NCBI GenBank assembly: GCA_015709635.1
Contig: CP054180.1
Span: 2,108,001 to 2,172,000 of the forward strand
Reading direction: 5' to 3'
Source of the DNA: Gammaproteobacteria bacterium
GTDB lineage: Bacteria > Pseudomonadota > Gammaproteobacteria > Burkholderiales > Nitrosomonadaceae
DNA length: 64,000 nucleotides
Under the pieces are notes generated by a model. The model made no database searches, had not been told where the DNA came from, and worked only from the letters and a program-made list of their open reading frames with translations. The translations under genes were made by a program, and so were the position numbers. Positions within the stretch are counted from its first letter, which is position 1, and each line of letters begins with the position of its first letter. Below, piece after piece: positions 45,733-54,144 of the stretch.

Positions 45733-45740
45733 TAATCTAG

Positions 45741-47284
45741 ACGGCCTGTTGAAGAACCTCTGATACTACGTTGAGTTGATAATAAAATAGACTTCACTAT
45801 CGACCACCGGTAAAGATCAATGCAAGGCAAACAAACGCATCAACGGGAATTATTCTCGACGATAGATCTAGAGAGCTTTATTCCCAAAGATCATTTATTA
45901 AGGAAGGTCGATAAGCTACTGGATTTGGAGTTTTTGTATGGCCTGACCGAAGAACTCTACTGCGTAGACAATGGACGAACCTCCATTGATCCCGTATTGT
46001 TTTTTCGGATGCAGCTGATCAGTTACTTGTTTGGGATTGAGTCTGACCGTCAGCTTTGCCGTGATGTTCACCTGAATCTGGCATATCGTTGGTTTTGCCG
46101 GATTCCCCTATACCAGTCTGTACCTCACCACTCCTCATTAACCCGTATACGAGACAGAATGGGAGAATCCAGATACCAGCAAATATTTAAACTGATGTTG
46201 CTGCAATGGCAAAAGCAGGGTCGATTCACCGGCAAGCAGATTGTTGTTGATGCGACGCTCGTGAAGGCTAATGCCTCCATGGATTCCCTGGTAAAGCGCG
46301 AGAATGCTGATCCTAATGCCAGAGTTTTTTAAAGCAGTATGAGAAGCGGTATCATGATTTTCAGCATGGAAAACGCAAACGCCGAGTGGCTAATCAGACT
46401 CATGTCAGTGCCTCAGACCCAGATGCCACTATGGTCTATCGTAAAGGTACTGATGGTGGTCTTAAGTACAAGGTTCACTATAGTGCTGATGTAAAGACAC
46501 GGATTATTACTGATTGTTATACCACGACGGGCTCTACTCATGAGGGCCCCATACTCCCTGACAGAATCGACTATTTATGTAATGAGATGGGTTTTGATGT
46601 TCAAGAAGTGATTGCTGATCGTGGATATGGTCGGGGCCAACTTATAGTGCGTTTAGGCAACGCAAGATACGCACTTATATACCGCTGCACGATGCCCGTC
46701 TTGGCAAAGGCAAACTTACGCCCACTGAGTTCAGGTATCACAGTGAGACTGATCGATACCAATGTCCAGAGGGGTATTTTCTCACCCTTATGAGAAATTG
46801 GATAACGGGATGATCAAACGATACCGAATCACTGGCGGGCACTGTCGCCAGTGCCCCAGGCGAGCAGATTGCTTACCCGAGTCGGCCAAAACAGGGCTCG
46901 GTTTGTCTATCGAAGTCCACATCAGCATGAAATTGACAAGGTTCGTGTACGGCAAGAAACCAGAGCTTTTATCAGCAAGATGATATTGCGCAAATGGACG
47001 ATCGAAGGATTATTCGCTGAAGCCAAGCAGTTTCACGGACTAAGACGTGCCCGTTACCGGGGATTACAGAAAGTATCGATTCAGGCTCTGATGACCGCAA
47101 TGGCCCAAAACATTAAGCGAATCGTCAAGCAATCGCCAAGTATTTATTGGCTTTTGAAAAAATATCTGTCTCTCCGAGAAGAAATATTGAAAGTACAAAA
47201 TTATCTAAATTACTTTAGACGCATACCAAAATTTTTTCCACATGAAGCAGTCTCGGCATAAAACTGGCTTTTTCAACAGGCCGT
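45741..47284. mobile_element. IS1182-family insertion sequence, decayed
   Basis: Inverted ends ACGGCCTGTTGAA (45741-45753) and its complement TTCAACAGGCCGT (47272-47284) bound a 1544-bp element. It holds a transposase gene broken in several places. No target duplication is visible. The element ends 42 bases from the stop of the reductase gene. Confidence 0.85.
45820..47261 (+). pseudogene. IS1182-type transposase with several frameshifts
   Basis: The N-terminal part (QRELFSTIDLESFIPKDHLL, RTSIDPVLFFRMQLI, VVDATLVKANAS) is a DUF772/IS1182 transposase. The frame is lost in a T-run at 46325-46330. It continues as FLKQYEKRYHDFQHGKRKRR and THEGPILPDRIDYLC. Further shifts occur between about 46640 and 46900, where IPLHDARLGKGKLTPTEF, PYEKLDNGMIKRYRI and SPHQHEIDKVRVRQETRAF lie in different frames. 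The end FAEAKQFHGLRRARYRG is the family's C-terminal motif. It is not functional as read. Confidence 0.88.
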
Positions 47285-47325
47285 TGAGACAATATGACAA
47301 TGAACACCGTCTGCAAGTACCCCAG

Positions 47326-48741
47326 TCAATCGAGCGCCTCCATATTAAACTCGCCGCACGTAGCCAGGTCGGATTCATCGCCGGCGGACAGTTGCGCCGC
47401 CAATGAGCGCAATGCTGTGCGTAACCCTTCCTCCAGAACCGGATGATAAAAGGGCATACGCAATAAATCCCGCACGGTAAGAGAATGATCTATCGCCAAT
47501 GCAAGTAAATGTGCCATATGTTCCCCTGCTGGTGCGCACATTTCCGCACCCAGCAGCCGCCCGCCTTCCGCCTCGGCATAAATACGCAGAATACCCTTGT
47601 TGTATTGACCGGTGCGTGCACGCCCCTGACGGTCAAAACGCACCTCACCAATTAATGTTTTTGTGTGATCGAGTGTTTGATACCGACTACCCACGACTGC
47701 AATGTTCGGATCAGCGAAGACAATCGTCAGCGATGTACGGCGCTTAAAGCAAATCGGCACGGAGCGTGTGGCATTAAATCCGGCGATATACCCGTCGTCG
47801 GCGGCTTCATGCAATAGCGGTGCTTGATCATTGGCATCACCCGCCATAAATATGCGTAGATCGGCTATTTGCAGGGTTTCGGGATTGATCGGCGGCATAC
47901 CATGCTCATCGAGTGAAACACCTAACATTTCGAGGCCCAAGTTGCCGATATTAGGGCGCCGCCCTAGTGCGGCAAGAACGCGATCGACCGCTATCGCTGT
48001 TGCTCCGGCGCATACTTTCAATCCGTCACCGGCATCTGTTAATTCAACTCTCTCTCCCAAATGAAGAGGGAATTCATGCCCCAGTAATTCTATCGCTACT
48101 GCAGTAACTTGCGGATCCGTTAATCCGGCAATTGCCGGATTACTGCCCAATCCAACTACCTCAATGCCGAGCCGGGAAAGTGCTTGTGCCATTTCGATAC
48201 CGACGGGCCCCAAACCCAATACCGCCATTCGAGCGGGTAGAGTTTCCTGCTCAAATAATGTATCCGTGGTCAACAGCCGTTCTCCCAGCGCGTTCCAAGG
48301 TATGGGTATAACCGGACTCGATCCGGTGGCAATGATGATGTTATGCGCATGCAATTCCTGCCCATTGACTTTCAACCTGCCCGGCGCAAGTAAGTGTGCA
48401 CGTCCGGAAATGGCGCACTCGCCCAAATCCTGGGTGGTTTTTACTGTGCTTGCGACAAAATCATCGCGCAGCCGCCGTACACGCCGCAGCACGGCAGGTA
48501 TGTCGCATACGAGAGAATCAGCGCCCTGTATGCCAAATTCCGCAAAAGTATTGCGGCGATGAAAGGCGTTCGCCGCTTCAATCAATGTCTTGGACGGCAT
48601 GCAACCTACCCGGGCGCAAACAGTGCCCCATGGTCCGTCATTAATGATCACAAAACGCTGTGTGCGTTTTCTGACTTCACGCAGCGCGGCAAGCCCGGCA
48701 CTGCCTGCCCCGATAATTGCGACATCCAGTATTCCATTCAT
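47326..48741 (-). CDS. Dihydrolipoamide dehydrogenase-like pyridine nucleotide-disulfide oxidoreductase
   Basis: A 471-residue flavoprotein disulfide reductase. The N-terminal FAD site is VAIIGAGSAGLAALREV. The redox cysteines are in GTVCARVGCMPSKT. The second dinucleotide fold is AVLGLGPVGIEMAQAL. A later FAD motif is LRIFMAGDAND, and the catalytic base is in FYHPVLEEGLRTAL. The family includes lipoamide, mercuric and glutathione reductases. No lipoyl-complex genes are adjacent, so the natural disulfide substrate is unknown. Confidence 0.88.
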   Translation of the reverse strand: MNGILDVAIIGAGSAGLAALREVRKRTQRFVIINDGPWGTVCARVGCMPSKTLIEAANAFHRRNTFAEFGIQGADSLVCDIPAVLRRVRRLRDDFVASTVKTTQDLGECAISGRAHLLAPGRLKVNGQELHAHNIIIATGSSPVIPIPWNALGERLLTTDTLFEQETLPARMAVLGLGPVGIEMAQALSRLGIEVVGLGSNPAIAGLTDPQVTAVAIELLGHEFPLHLGERVELTDAGDGLKVCAGATAIAVDRVLAALGRRPNIGNLGLEMLGVSLDEHGMPPINPETLQIADLRIFMAGDANDQAPLLHEAADDGYIAGFNATRSVPICFKRRTSLTIVFADPNIAVVGSRYQTLDHTKTLIGEVRFDRQGRARTGQYNKGILRIYAEAEGGRLLGAEMCAPAGEHMAHLLALAIDHSLTVRDLLRMPFYHPVLEEGLRTALRSLAAQLSAGDESDLATCGEFNMEALD

Positions 48742-48859
48742 GGTATTTCCTTTATAAAAAGATGTACCAGATTTGAGTTTTCATTTCAGGTAAATTAATT
48801 TGACTCAAATACTGCGATACTCATTATGCTTCGGGTCCATTAATTATAGGAATTACAAA

Positions 48860-48931
48860 ATGACTACAAGAAACAATGTGGAAGCTATAACATGTAAGGC
48901 TCTAGGCTGCAGATTATATCCGCCAGCTTAG
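48860..48931 (+). CDS. Possible 23-residue small ORF inside the candidate transcript
   Basis: MTTRNNVEAITCKALGCRLY then PPA, with AGGA eight bases before the ATG. Its last codons lie in the terminator stem, a layout seen in leader peptides. It contains two cysteines and has no recognised homologue. Coding status is uncertain. Confidence 0.3.
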   Translation: MTTRNNVEAITCKALGCRLYPPA

Positions 48932-48945
48932 AGCCTTACTTTTTT
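48894..48945 (+). terminator. Intrinsic terminator of the candidate small RNA
   Basis: GTAAGGCTCTA-GGCTG pairs with CAGC-TTAGAGCCTTAC and is followed by TTTTTT. It may also end the OmpA-type gene transcribed from the other side. A related hairpin with the same AAGGCTCTAGGCT arm occurs at 52095-52136. Confidence 0.75.
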
Positions 48946-48992
48946 ATAAAAAACTCTCTTGTATCCTATCTTGACCGCACGAAGAGGCGCTG

Positions 48993-49796
48993 TTAGCGCG
49001 GAGTAGCGACACCGCCTTCATCGGATAAGATAATTTCTACGCGCCGATTTAATTGGCGATGCTCAGCAGTATCATTACTGACCACTGGAAAAGATTCACC
49101 ATACCCTCGCGCAGCGATACGATCACTACTGATTCCGCTGTCCAGCAAAGCCATCCGCACGGCTTGGGCACGACGCTCGGAGAGCATTTGATTATAGCTA
49201 TCACTGCCGGTACTGTCGGTATGCCCTTCGATCAACACATTGCGTTCAGGATATTGTTTGAGAAAATCAGCCAACTTGTGCACGGTACGCAATCCATCGA
49301 GTTCGAGCTGAGCCATGTTGGTGCGGAATAATACATCCTGCAGCGTAATCACCAAACCACGATCCGTTTTCTTTGCTTTTAATTCCTCTAACTGTCTCTT
49401 GGCCTCTGCAGCCTGTTTTTTCGCCTCTTCGGCCTCAGCCGTTCTTGCATTAAGAAGAATCCGGTCACGTGCTACGCTCGCATTTTTTATCGCTGCTTCA
49501 GCAACTTTCGCTTTGGCGATTTCCTGCGCAATTGCAACTTGCTGGCTTGCCATATAAGCAAGGTGATTCACTGTGATTTCACTTTCTCTTTTATTCAAGG
49601 CAGCATCTGCTTTATCCAAGAATTTGCCTGCTTCATTTAATTCAAGCGCAGCCATATCGGTGACCTGTGGATTTGTCAATGCTTTGTTGTAATTGCTATG
49701 CGCTTCAGTAAGCGACTGATTTTTCGGCATTGAGCCACAACCAGAAATAATTGCAGGAACAATCAGGATCATAAACACATACCAATTATTTTGCAT
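48993..49796 (-). CDS. OmpA-family lipoprotein with DUF4398 domain
   Basis: A 267-residue outer-membrane lipoprotein. The lipobox is IISGCG with Cys at residue 20. An alpha-helical DUF4398 region with Ala/Glu/Lys-rich coiled coil runs to about residue 145. The OmpA peptidoglycan-binding domain follows: VLIEGHTDSTGSDSYNQMLSERRAQAV and RIAARGYGESFPVVSN, ending in NRRVEII. It anchors the envelope to peptidoglycan. It is 18 bases after the small DUF4398 lipoprotein, so the two are a unit. Confidence 0.92.
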   Translation of the reverse strand: MQNNWYVFMILIVPAIISGCGSMPKNQSLTEAHSNYNKALTNPQVTDMAALELNEAGKFLDKADAALNKRESEITVNHLAYMASQQVAIAQEIAKAKVAEAAIKNASVARDRILLNARTAEAEEAKKQAAEAKRQLEELKAKKTDRGLVITLQDVLFRTNMAQLELDGLRTVHKLADFLKQYPERNVLIEGHTDSTGSDSYNQMLSERRAQAVRMALLDSGISSDRIAARGYGESFPVVSNDTAEHRQLNRRVEIILSDEGGVATPR

Positions 49797-49814
49797 GATA
49801 AGCTCCGTTAAAGA

Positions 49815-50222
49815 TTATTGGATTTGGCGATCAATCTCTTGGCGTAACACACGACTGGATTCTTGCAACGCATCCGCAGCTTTTTGTGCTTTATTGGTTC
49901 GAGCCATTGCTTCCGCTAATTGAGCATCAATTTGCGCTTCTTCGGCAAGTTGCCGGGCAACGACATAATTTTTATCACCCATAGCGCGCTCGGCAGCTTC
50001 CAACTTATCGATTGCGGACTTGAGTTGTAATGGGGCGAGTTCATTGCTTCCAGCACTGAGTGCGGTATCAACTGCAGCTCTGGAGGTCGCTAATTGCTCA
50101 GTAGGCGCCGGAATACTTTCACAGCTTGCCAGAAAAATTGCAGAACACACTAATACACTCGCCATGCGTATCATTAGATGTAACTTCATGTAACTGACAG
50201 TCTTCAATGTTTTCTTATCCAT
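49815..50222 (-). CDS. DUF4398 lipoprotein
   Basis: A 135-residue lipoprotein. Signal and lipobox FLASCES are followed by an alpha-helical DUF4398 region (ATSRAAVDTALSAGSNELAP, LKSAIDKLEAAERAM, ARQLAEEAQIDAQLAEA). The start at 50222 has GGGAGG nine bases upstream; an in-frame start 18 codons earlier is less likely. It is paired with the OmpA/DUF4398 gene, an arrangement common in proteobacteria. The mechanism is unknown. Confidence 0.87.
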   Translation of the reverse strand: MDKKTLKTVSYMKLHLMIRMASVLVCSAIFLASCESIPAPTEQLATSRAAVDTALSAGSNELAPLQLKSAIDKLEAAERAMGDKNYVVARQLAEEAQIDAQLAEAMARTNKAQKAADALQESSRVLRQEIDRQIQ

Positions 50223-50285
50223 CGAATTAAGCCTCCCTATCATTGTTGAATGAGTATTTAGTACTTTTGAATTCAAACAGGAAGA

Positions 50286-50993
50286 CTAGGCGGCAAGCAG
50301 GCGCTCAAATTCCGTCTTAACGACTTGGTAACATTCGCAAGAACGAGCTTCCAATCCTTCCCGATCCAATACGGCAATGTGGCCTCGCCTGCAATGGATC
50401 AATCCTTCCTGCTGCAATTTTCCAGCAGCTTCTGTAATACCTTCGCGGCGCACACCTAACATATTGGAGATCAATTCCTGAGTGATTGACAATTCATTGG
50501 TCGGAAGCCAATCGATGCTTAGCAGCAAAAAGCGGCAGAGTTGTTGGTCGACCTTATGGAATCGATTGCAAACAGCCATTTGTGCTGTTTGAGTAATAAG
50601 AACCTGAGTATAGCTCAGCAGTTTATGATAGAGCGGACCATGGCGTCTAAATTCCTCCATCAACAGATTTTGTGACATCCGATAAGCATAGCCGGTACTT
50701 TGCACTATTACCCGATAAGGCATCGCTGCACCAGTCATGAAAATAGCAACGCCAACAATACCGTCATTACCGATGGACGCAATTTCCGTGGTTGCTCCAT
50801 CTTCTGTGTCGTAGAGCAGCGACATGAAACAATCTGCCGGGAAGTAAACGTACTGTAGCTTCTCTCCCGAGTGATATAAAATTTCACCCGGAGACATTTG
50901 GATGAGTTCCAGGTGGGTAAAAATACGCTCGTAGTCTGCTATAGGTAGTGCTTTGAGCAGCTTATTCTGTTGTGGATCGTGTATATCAGTCAT
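50286..50993 (-). CDS. Crp/Fnr-family transcription regulator
   Basis: A 235-residue regulator with a cyclic-nucleotide-binding-like N-terminus (PGEILYHSGEKLQYVYFPADC) and a winged-helix C-terminus (ELSITQELISNMLGVRREGITEAAGKLQQEGLI). The N-terminal Fe-S cysteines of Fnr are absent, so oxygen sensing through a cluster is unlikely. A GGAGG ribosome-binding site precedes ATG. It lies upstream of the two DUF4398 lipoprotein genes in the same direction, with 63 bases between, and may control them. Confidence 0.9.
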   Translation of the reverse strand: MTDIHDPQQNKLLKALPIADYERIFTHLELIQMSPGEILYHSGEKLQYVYFPADCFMSLLYDTEDGATTEIASIGNDGIVGVAIFMTGAAMPYRVIVQSTGYAYRMSQNLLMEEFRRHGPLYHKLLSYTQVLITQTAQMAVCNRFHKVDQQLCRFLLLSIDWLPTNELSITQELISNMLGVRREGITEAAGKLQQEGLIHCRRGHIAVLDREGLEARSCECYQVVKTEFERLLAA

Positions 50994-50997
50994 AATT

Positions 50998-51250
50998 AAT
51001 ACCTCCTATCTGTAAGAACTAAACGGTATGACTGCAATAGTCAGAGCGTTTTTAAGAAACAGTATTCCGGTTAAATTAATTCGGTGATATGAAACAATTC
51101 GGAAGGAAGGCGAGTAGCGTAACCTCTCACTTTACCTGTAAAGAGTTTCACCAAAGATCATCTGCATTAATGCTGGACGGACAATGTTGTATGTGTAGCC
51201 TATCGCGCAGATACAACTTCATTTTGATAATCATGAATACCTCCTATCTG
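50998..51250. repeat. Duplicated Shine-Dalgarno leader
   Basis: The 15-mer AATACCTCCTATCTG occurs at 50998-51012, where it is the Crp/Fnr gene's ribosome-binding site on the minus strand, and again at 51236-51250. The second copy precedes the 28-codon ORF at 51148-51234. This suggests a local duplication of a translation-initiation region. Confidence 0.6.
51148..51234 (-). CDS. Possible 28-residue small ORF with strong ribosome-binding site
   Basis: The ORF starts MIIKMKLYLRDRLH and ends NADDLW. The AGGAGG site five bases before ATG is as strong as that of the Crp/Fnr gene and identical in its surroundings. There is no recognised homologue. It may be a degraded remnant of a duplicated gene or a small peptide. 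Confidence 0.35.
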   Translation of the reverse strand: MIIKMKLYLRDRLHIQHCPSSINADDLW

Positions 51251-51619
51251 CAGCAGTCACAACTGTATAATTTCACACGTTATACTGTTTTAAGAGCAGC
51301 ATTTATGATTAAAGTTTATTTTCATTATAGTGTTTTTTTTAAGAAACTATGTGCGGTACCGCACATAGTTTCTTAGTTAGTGCCAGAAGTTGAGAGAGAT
51401 CGTACTCAGGGAGATATTGGCATAGTAATCACACACCTTATAGAAATACCAAGAATTAGAAGTTTAAGAAAAATAAGAATACTATTTTTATTTCAATATC
51501 TTATAGATAATCAAGCTAAATGCTTTTTTGTTTTATAAGCATCGTGTCAGGTTGGCGTAAGAAATCCAGTAAACACAAGCAAATAAAAGCCACCACCGAC
51601 ACAGAACAAGGATCCAATA
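51251..51619. other. AT-rich intergenic region with a perfect palindrome
   Basis: Apart from the palindrome at 51340-51375 this stretch is A/T-rich and holds no ORF with a good start signal. It must contain promoters for the genes on both sides. Confidence 0.5.
51340..51375. repeat. 36-bp perfect palindrome
   Basis: Two 18-base arms meet with no loop (left arm TAAGAAACTATGTGCGGT, right arm its exact complement). It is preceded by a run of T residues. No transcription unit is clearly ended by it. It could be an operator for a dimeric regulator or a cruciform-forming site. Confidence 0.85.
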
Positions 51620-51997
51620 ATGATGAGAATCGAACTTGCCGTGAATGGAACGCTGATGAGAGGTTTGGAGTTAAACCATAATCTTCTTGAATTAGGCGGT
51701 GTATTTGTGGAAGAGGCATTAACCGCGCCTCTCTATCGGCTTTGGTCTATTAACGATCAATACCCCGCGATGCAACGTTGCGCAAAAGGAAAGCAAATAT
51801 CCTTGGAAATATGGAGCATAAACCCATCCTATATCGGTGAATTATTAAGCCGTGAACCGGCCGGGCTTTCCGTTGGAAAAATCCTTTTAGCTGATAACCG
51901 GGAAGTATTAGGAATACTTGGAGAATCTTATCTATGCGAAGGAAAGCAAGAAATAACTCAGTTTGGAGGGTGGCGGAAATACAAGGAATTTCGTTAA
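51620..51997 (+). CDS. Allophanate-hydrolase C-terminal-domain-like protein
   Basis: A 125-residue single-domain protein resembling the C-terminal gamma-glutamyl-cyclotransferase-like domain of allophanate hydrolase (AtzF). Family features are VNGTLMRGLELNHNLLELGG, TAPLYRLWSINDQYPAM and AGLSVGKILLADNREVLGIL. The amidase domain is not here. Stand-alone copies exist, often annotated as glutamyl-tRNA amidotransferase-like. In an ammonia oxidiser it might relate to urea or amide nitrogen use, but no such genes are adjacent. An AAGGA site supports the start; the second Met is also possible. Confidence 0.78.
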   Translation: MMRIELAVNGTLMRGLELNHNLLELGGVFVEEALTAPLYRLWSINDQYPAMQRCAKGKQISLEIWSINPSYIGELLSREPAGLSVGKILLADNREVLGILGESYLCEGKQEITQFGGWRKYKEFR

Positions 51998-52094
51998 ACC
52001 GGATTTCTGCAGGCTTGGGTTGCAGTTTGCGAATTGCCTAACTGCGTAACCCTGCAGAGGCAGGTTTGCTTATATTCACTTGCAGTATTTTTCC

Positions 52095-52136
52095 AAGGCT
52101 CTAGGCTAGCAGAGACAATCTGTTAGTCTAGAGCCT
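52095..52136. repeat. Hairpin related to the 48894 terminator
   Basis: AGGCTCTAG-CTA-CAGA pairs with TCTG-TAG-CTAGAGCCT in a long stem. The arm AAGGCTCTAGGCT is shared with 48894-48908. No T-run follows here. A second hairpin (GGGTT...AACCC) lies just upstream near 52017-52054. They sit in the 360-base gap before tamA, which holds no other recognisable feature. Confidence 0.65.
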
Positions 52137-52357
52137 CTCCAATACAGTCAACAGCGCCAGAGATTCTTACCCACAAGAGATAGAAAGCTGTATTAAAAGG
52201 GAATTTATGTAGATAACCAAATACCTGCCATCCTGTAAATTTTGGCTATTTTCCGATTGAAGGAACCCTTCAACTGGTCCTGGTCTCAATATGATCAATA
52301 TCAACAACGACAGCAAACTTTCCTCAGCGCGGGAAAATTACTCATCTTCATTTTCAA

Positions 52358-54139
52358 TTGCTCACGATATCTCGCAAAATCCGGTTATGGTTATATTTGC
52401 TTATGCTGCTGATGTTTGCCGGTATCTTTCCACGCACCGCGGCAGCACTGGAAATACCGAGCTCACCCGGCAACCAGCCCATCGTCACGTTGTCGGCACC
52501 GGATCCGGTCAAGGAAATGCTGGAAAAATATATCCGCTTGCCAACAGAGCCGTTTGCCAGTAACTACGACGAATTGATTTTTCTGCACCGCGTACAACAG
52601 GAGATTCGCGACACACTCGCCACCGAAGGTTACTTCAACCCCACAGTTACCACCGCACAGCAGGCTCAGACCCCAGCCAAAACCACGGTGATTTCGATTG
52701 AACCCGGTGAATTGACGCGCGTCGGCTCGGTAACGATTGATTTTACCGGCGACATCGTCAATGGCGATGAAAAACACCGTAAACGCATCGAGCAGTTACG
52801 TGCTGCATGGCCACTTACGACCGATCAACCTTTCCGTTCCACTGATTGGGAGCACGCAAAGTCGGTGCTGATCGACAATCTCACGGAGCAGGCATTCGCC
52901 ACCGCGACAATCACCAACAGCCAAGCCAGCGTCGATCCGGGTAAGGCACGCGCGGATCTGGTCGTCACCATTGATTCCGGGCCGGTGTTTTATTTCGGCA
53001 GCATCCAGGTCACCGGCCTGCAGCGCTATGAAACCGCACTGGTCACACGGCTTGCACCGTTCAAGGCGGGCGATGTGTATCGGCGCGATCTGCTGCACCA
53101 ATATCAAATCGCGCTGCAAAAAGCGCCGCAATTCAGCACGGTAACGATCAGTATCGCGCAGGATACCGCACAACATCTTGCAGCGCCGGTTCAAGTGGCG
53201 CTGACGGAAGCTCAGCCGCAGCGCTTCGCCTTCGGCGCCGGCTACAGTTCCAACAATGGCGCGCGCGGCGAAGTCAATTACCGCAATTATAATTTTCTCG
53301 ATCGCGCCTGGAATCTCACCAGTTTGCTGCGGCTGGAGCAAAAGCGGCAAACGTTTCTAGCCGGGATCGACACGCTGCCCGATCAGAACAGCATTAACCA
53401 TTCGCTCAGCGCCAGCCTGCAGATGACGGATATCGAAGGCCTGAAAACCGATGTGCAAAAAGTCGGCGTGACACGCAATTACCAAACGCCGACGACAGTC
53501 ATACAACTCGGTTTGAATTGGCAACGCGAGCATAAAAAACCCGATGGCGCGATCGATCAGGTCAACAAAGCGCTGGTACTGGATTGGCGCTGGCGGCGGC
53601 TGGTCGTCGACAATCCGGTCAATGTCCGGCGCGGCGATATCACCGAAGTGCGCATCGGCGGCGGCAGCCAGCTGTTGCTGTCGGATCAGGATTTTATCCG
53701 CACATATGCCAGCCATCAGAGCTGGTGGCCGATGGGATCGCGCGATACATTTTTCCTGCGGGCTGAGGTCGGCTACACATTAGCGTCGTCGCGCTTCGGC
53801 ATTCCGCAGGAATATCTGTTTCGCGCCGGCGGCATTCAATCGGTACGCGGTTACGATTTTAAAAGCATCGGCGTGCACGAAGGCAGCGCCGTGGTTGGCG
53901 GCCGGGTGATGGCGACCGGCACCGCCGAGTATACGCATTGGCTGACGCAACAATGGGGTGCAGCGGCGTTTACCGACATCGGCAGCGCGGCTGACCGTTG
54001 GCAAGACATGCGCATGTTTCTCGGTTATGGCGCGGGAGTGCGCTGGCGCAGTCCGGCAGGCCCATTGGCACTCGATCTGGCGCGCGGCCACGAAACCGGC
54101 ACGCTGCGCGTGCATTTTTCAATGGCTGTAGCCTTTTAA
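52358..54139 (+). CDS. tamA: TamA, outer-membrane Omp85-family assembly protein
   Basis: A 593-residue Omp85-family protein. The N-terminal hydrophobic signal (LWLYLLMLLMFAGIFP) ends near TAAA. Three POTRA domains follow to about residue 280. The beta-barrel has the Omp85 motifs FAFGAGYSSNNGARGEVNY, FRAGGIQSVRGYD and a C-terminal FSMAVAF. With TamB it inserts some outer-membrane proteins and moves phospholipids to the outer membrane. The start is TTG at 52358; no ATG in frame leaves a full signal peptide. It is followed by tamB five bases after its stop. Confidence 0.93.
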   Translation: MLTISRKIRLWLYLLMLLMFAGIFPRTAAALEIPSSPGNQPIVTLSAPDPVKEMLEKYIRLPTEPFASNYDELIFLHRVQQEIRDTLATEGYFNPTVTTAQQAQTPAKTTVISIEPGELTRVGSVTIDFTGDIVNGDEKHRKRIEQLRAAWPLTTDQPFRSTDWEHAKSVLIDNLTEQAFATATITNSQASVDPGKARADLVVTIDSGPVFYFGSIQVTGLQRYETALVTRLAPFKAGDVYRRDLLHQYQIALQKAPQFSTVTISIAQDTAQHLAAPVQVALTEAQPQRFAFGAGYSSNNGARGEVNYRNYNFLDRAWNLTSLLRLEQKRQTFLAGIDTLPDQNSINHSLSASLQMTDIEGLKTDVQKVGVTRNYQTPTTVIQLGLNWQREHKKPDGAIDQVNKALVLDWRWRRLVVDNPVNVRRGDITEVRIGGGSQLLLSDQDFIRTYASHQSWWPMGSRDTFFLRAEVGYTLASSRFGIPQEYLFRAGGIQSVRGYDFKSIGVHEGSAVVGGRVMATGTAEYTHWLTQQWGAAAFTDIGSAADRWQDMRMFLGYGAGVRWRSPAGPLALDLARGHETGTLRVHFSMAVAF

Positions 54140-54144
54140 ACAAC

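Larger units (their letters stand above)
44985..45740. mobile_element. Truncated IS3-family insertion sequence
   Basis: The element carries an intact orfA and only about the first half of orfB. The left end lies between mobC and orfA but its exact terminal repeat is not certain. The right half is missing: an IS1182-type element starts at 45741, and no orfB remainder is found beyond it, so a deletion accompanied or followed that insertion. Confidence 0.75.
48800..48945 (+). ncRNA. Candidate small transcript with own promoter and terminator
   Basis: A TTGACT -35 box (48800-48805) and CATTAT -10-like box (48822-48827) are 16 bp apart on the plus strand. The predicted transcript of about 110 bases ends at a strong hairpin (48894-48939) followed by six T residues (48940-48945). 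There is no plus-strand gene downstream. It contains a 23-codon ORF, so it may be a small RNA, a leader or a micro-peptide mRNA. This rests on signals only. Confidence 0.45.
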
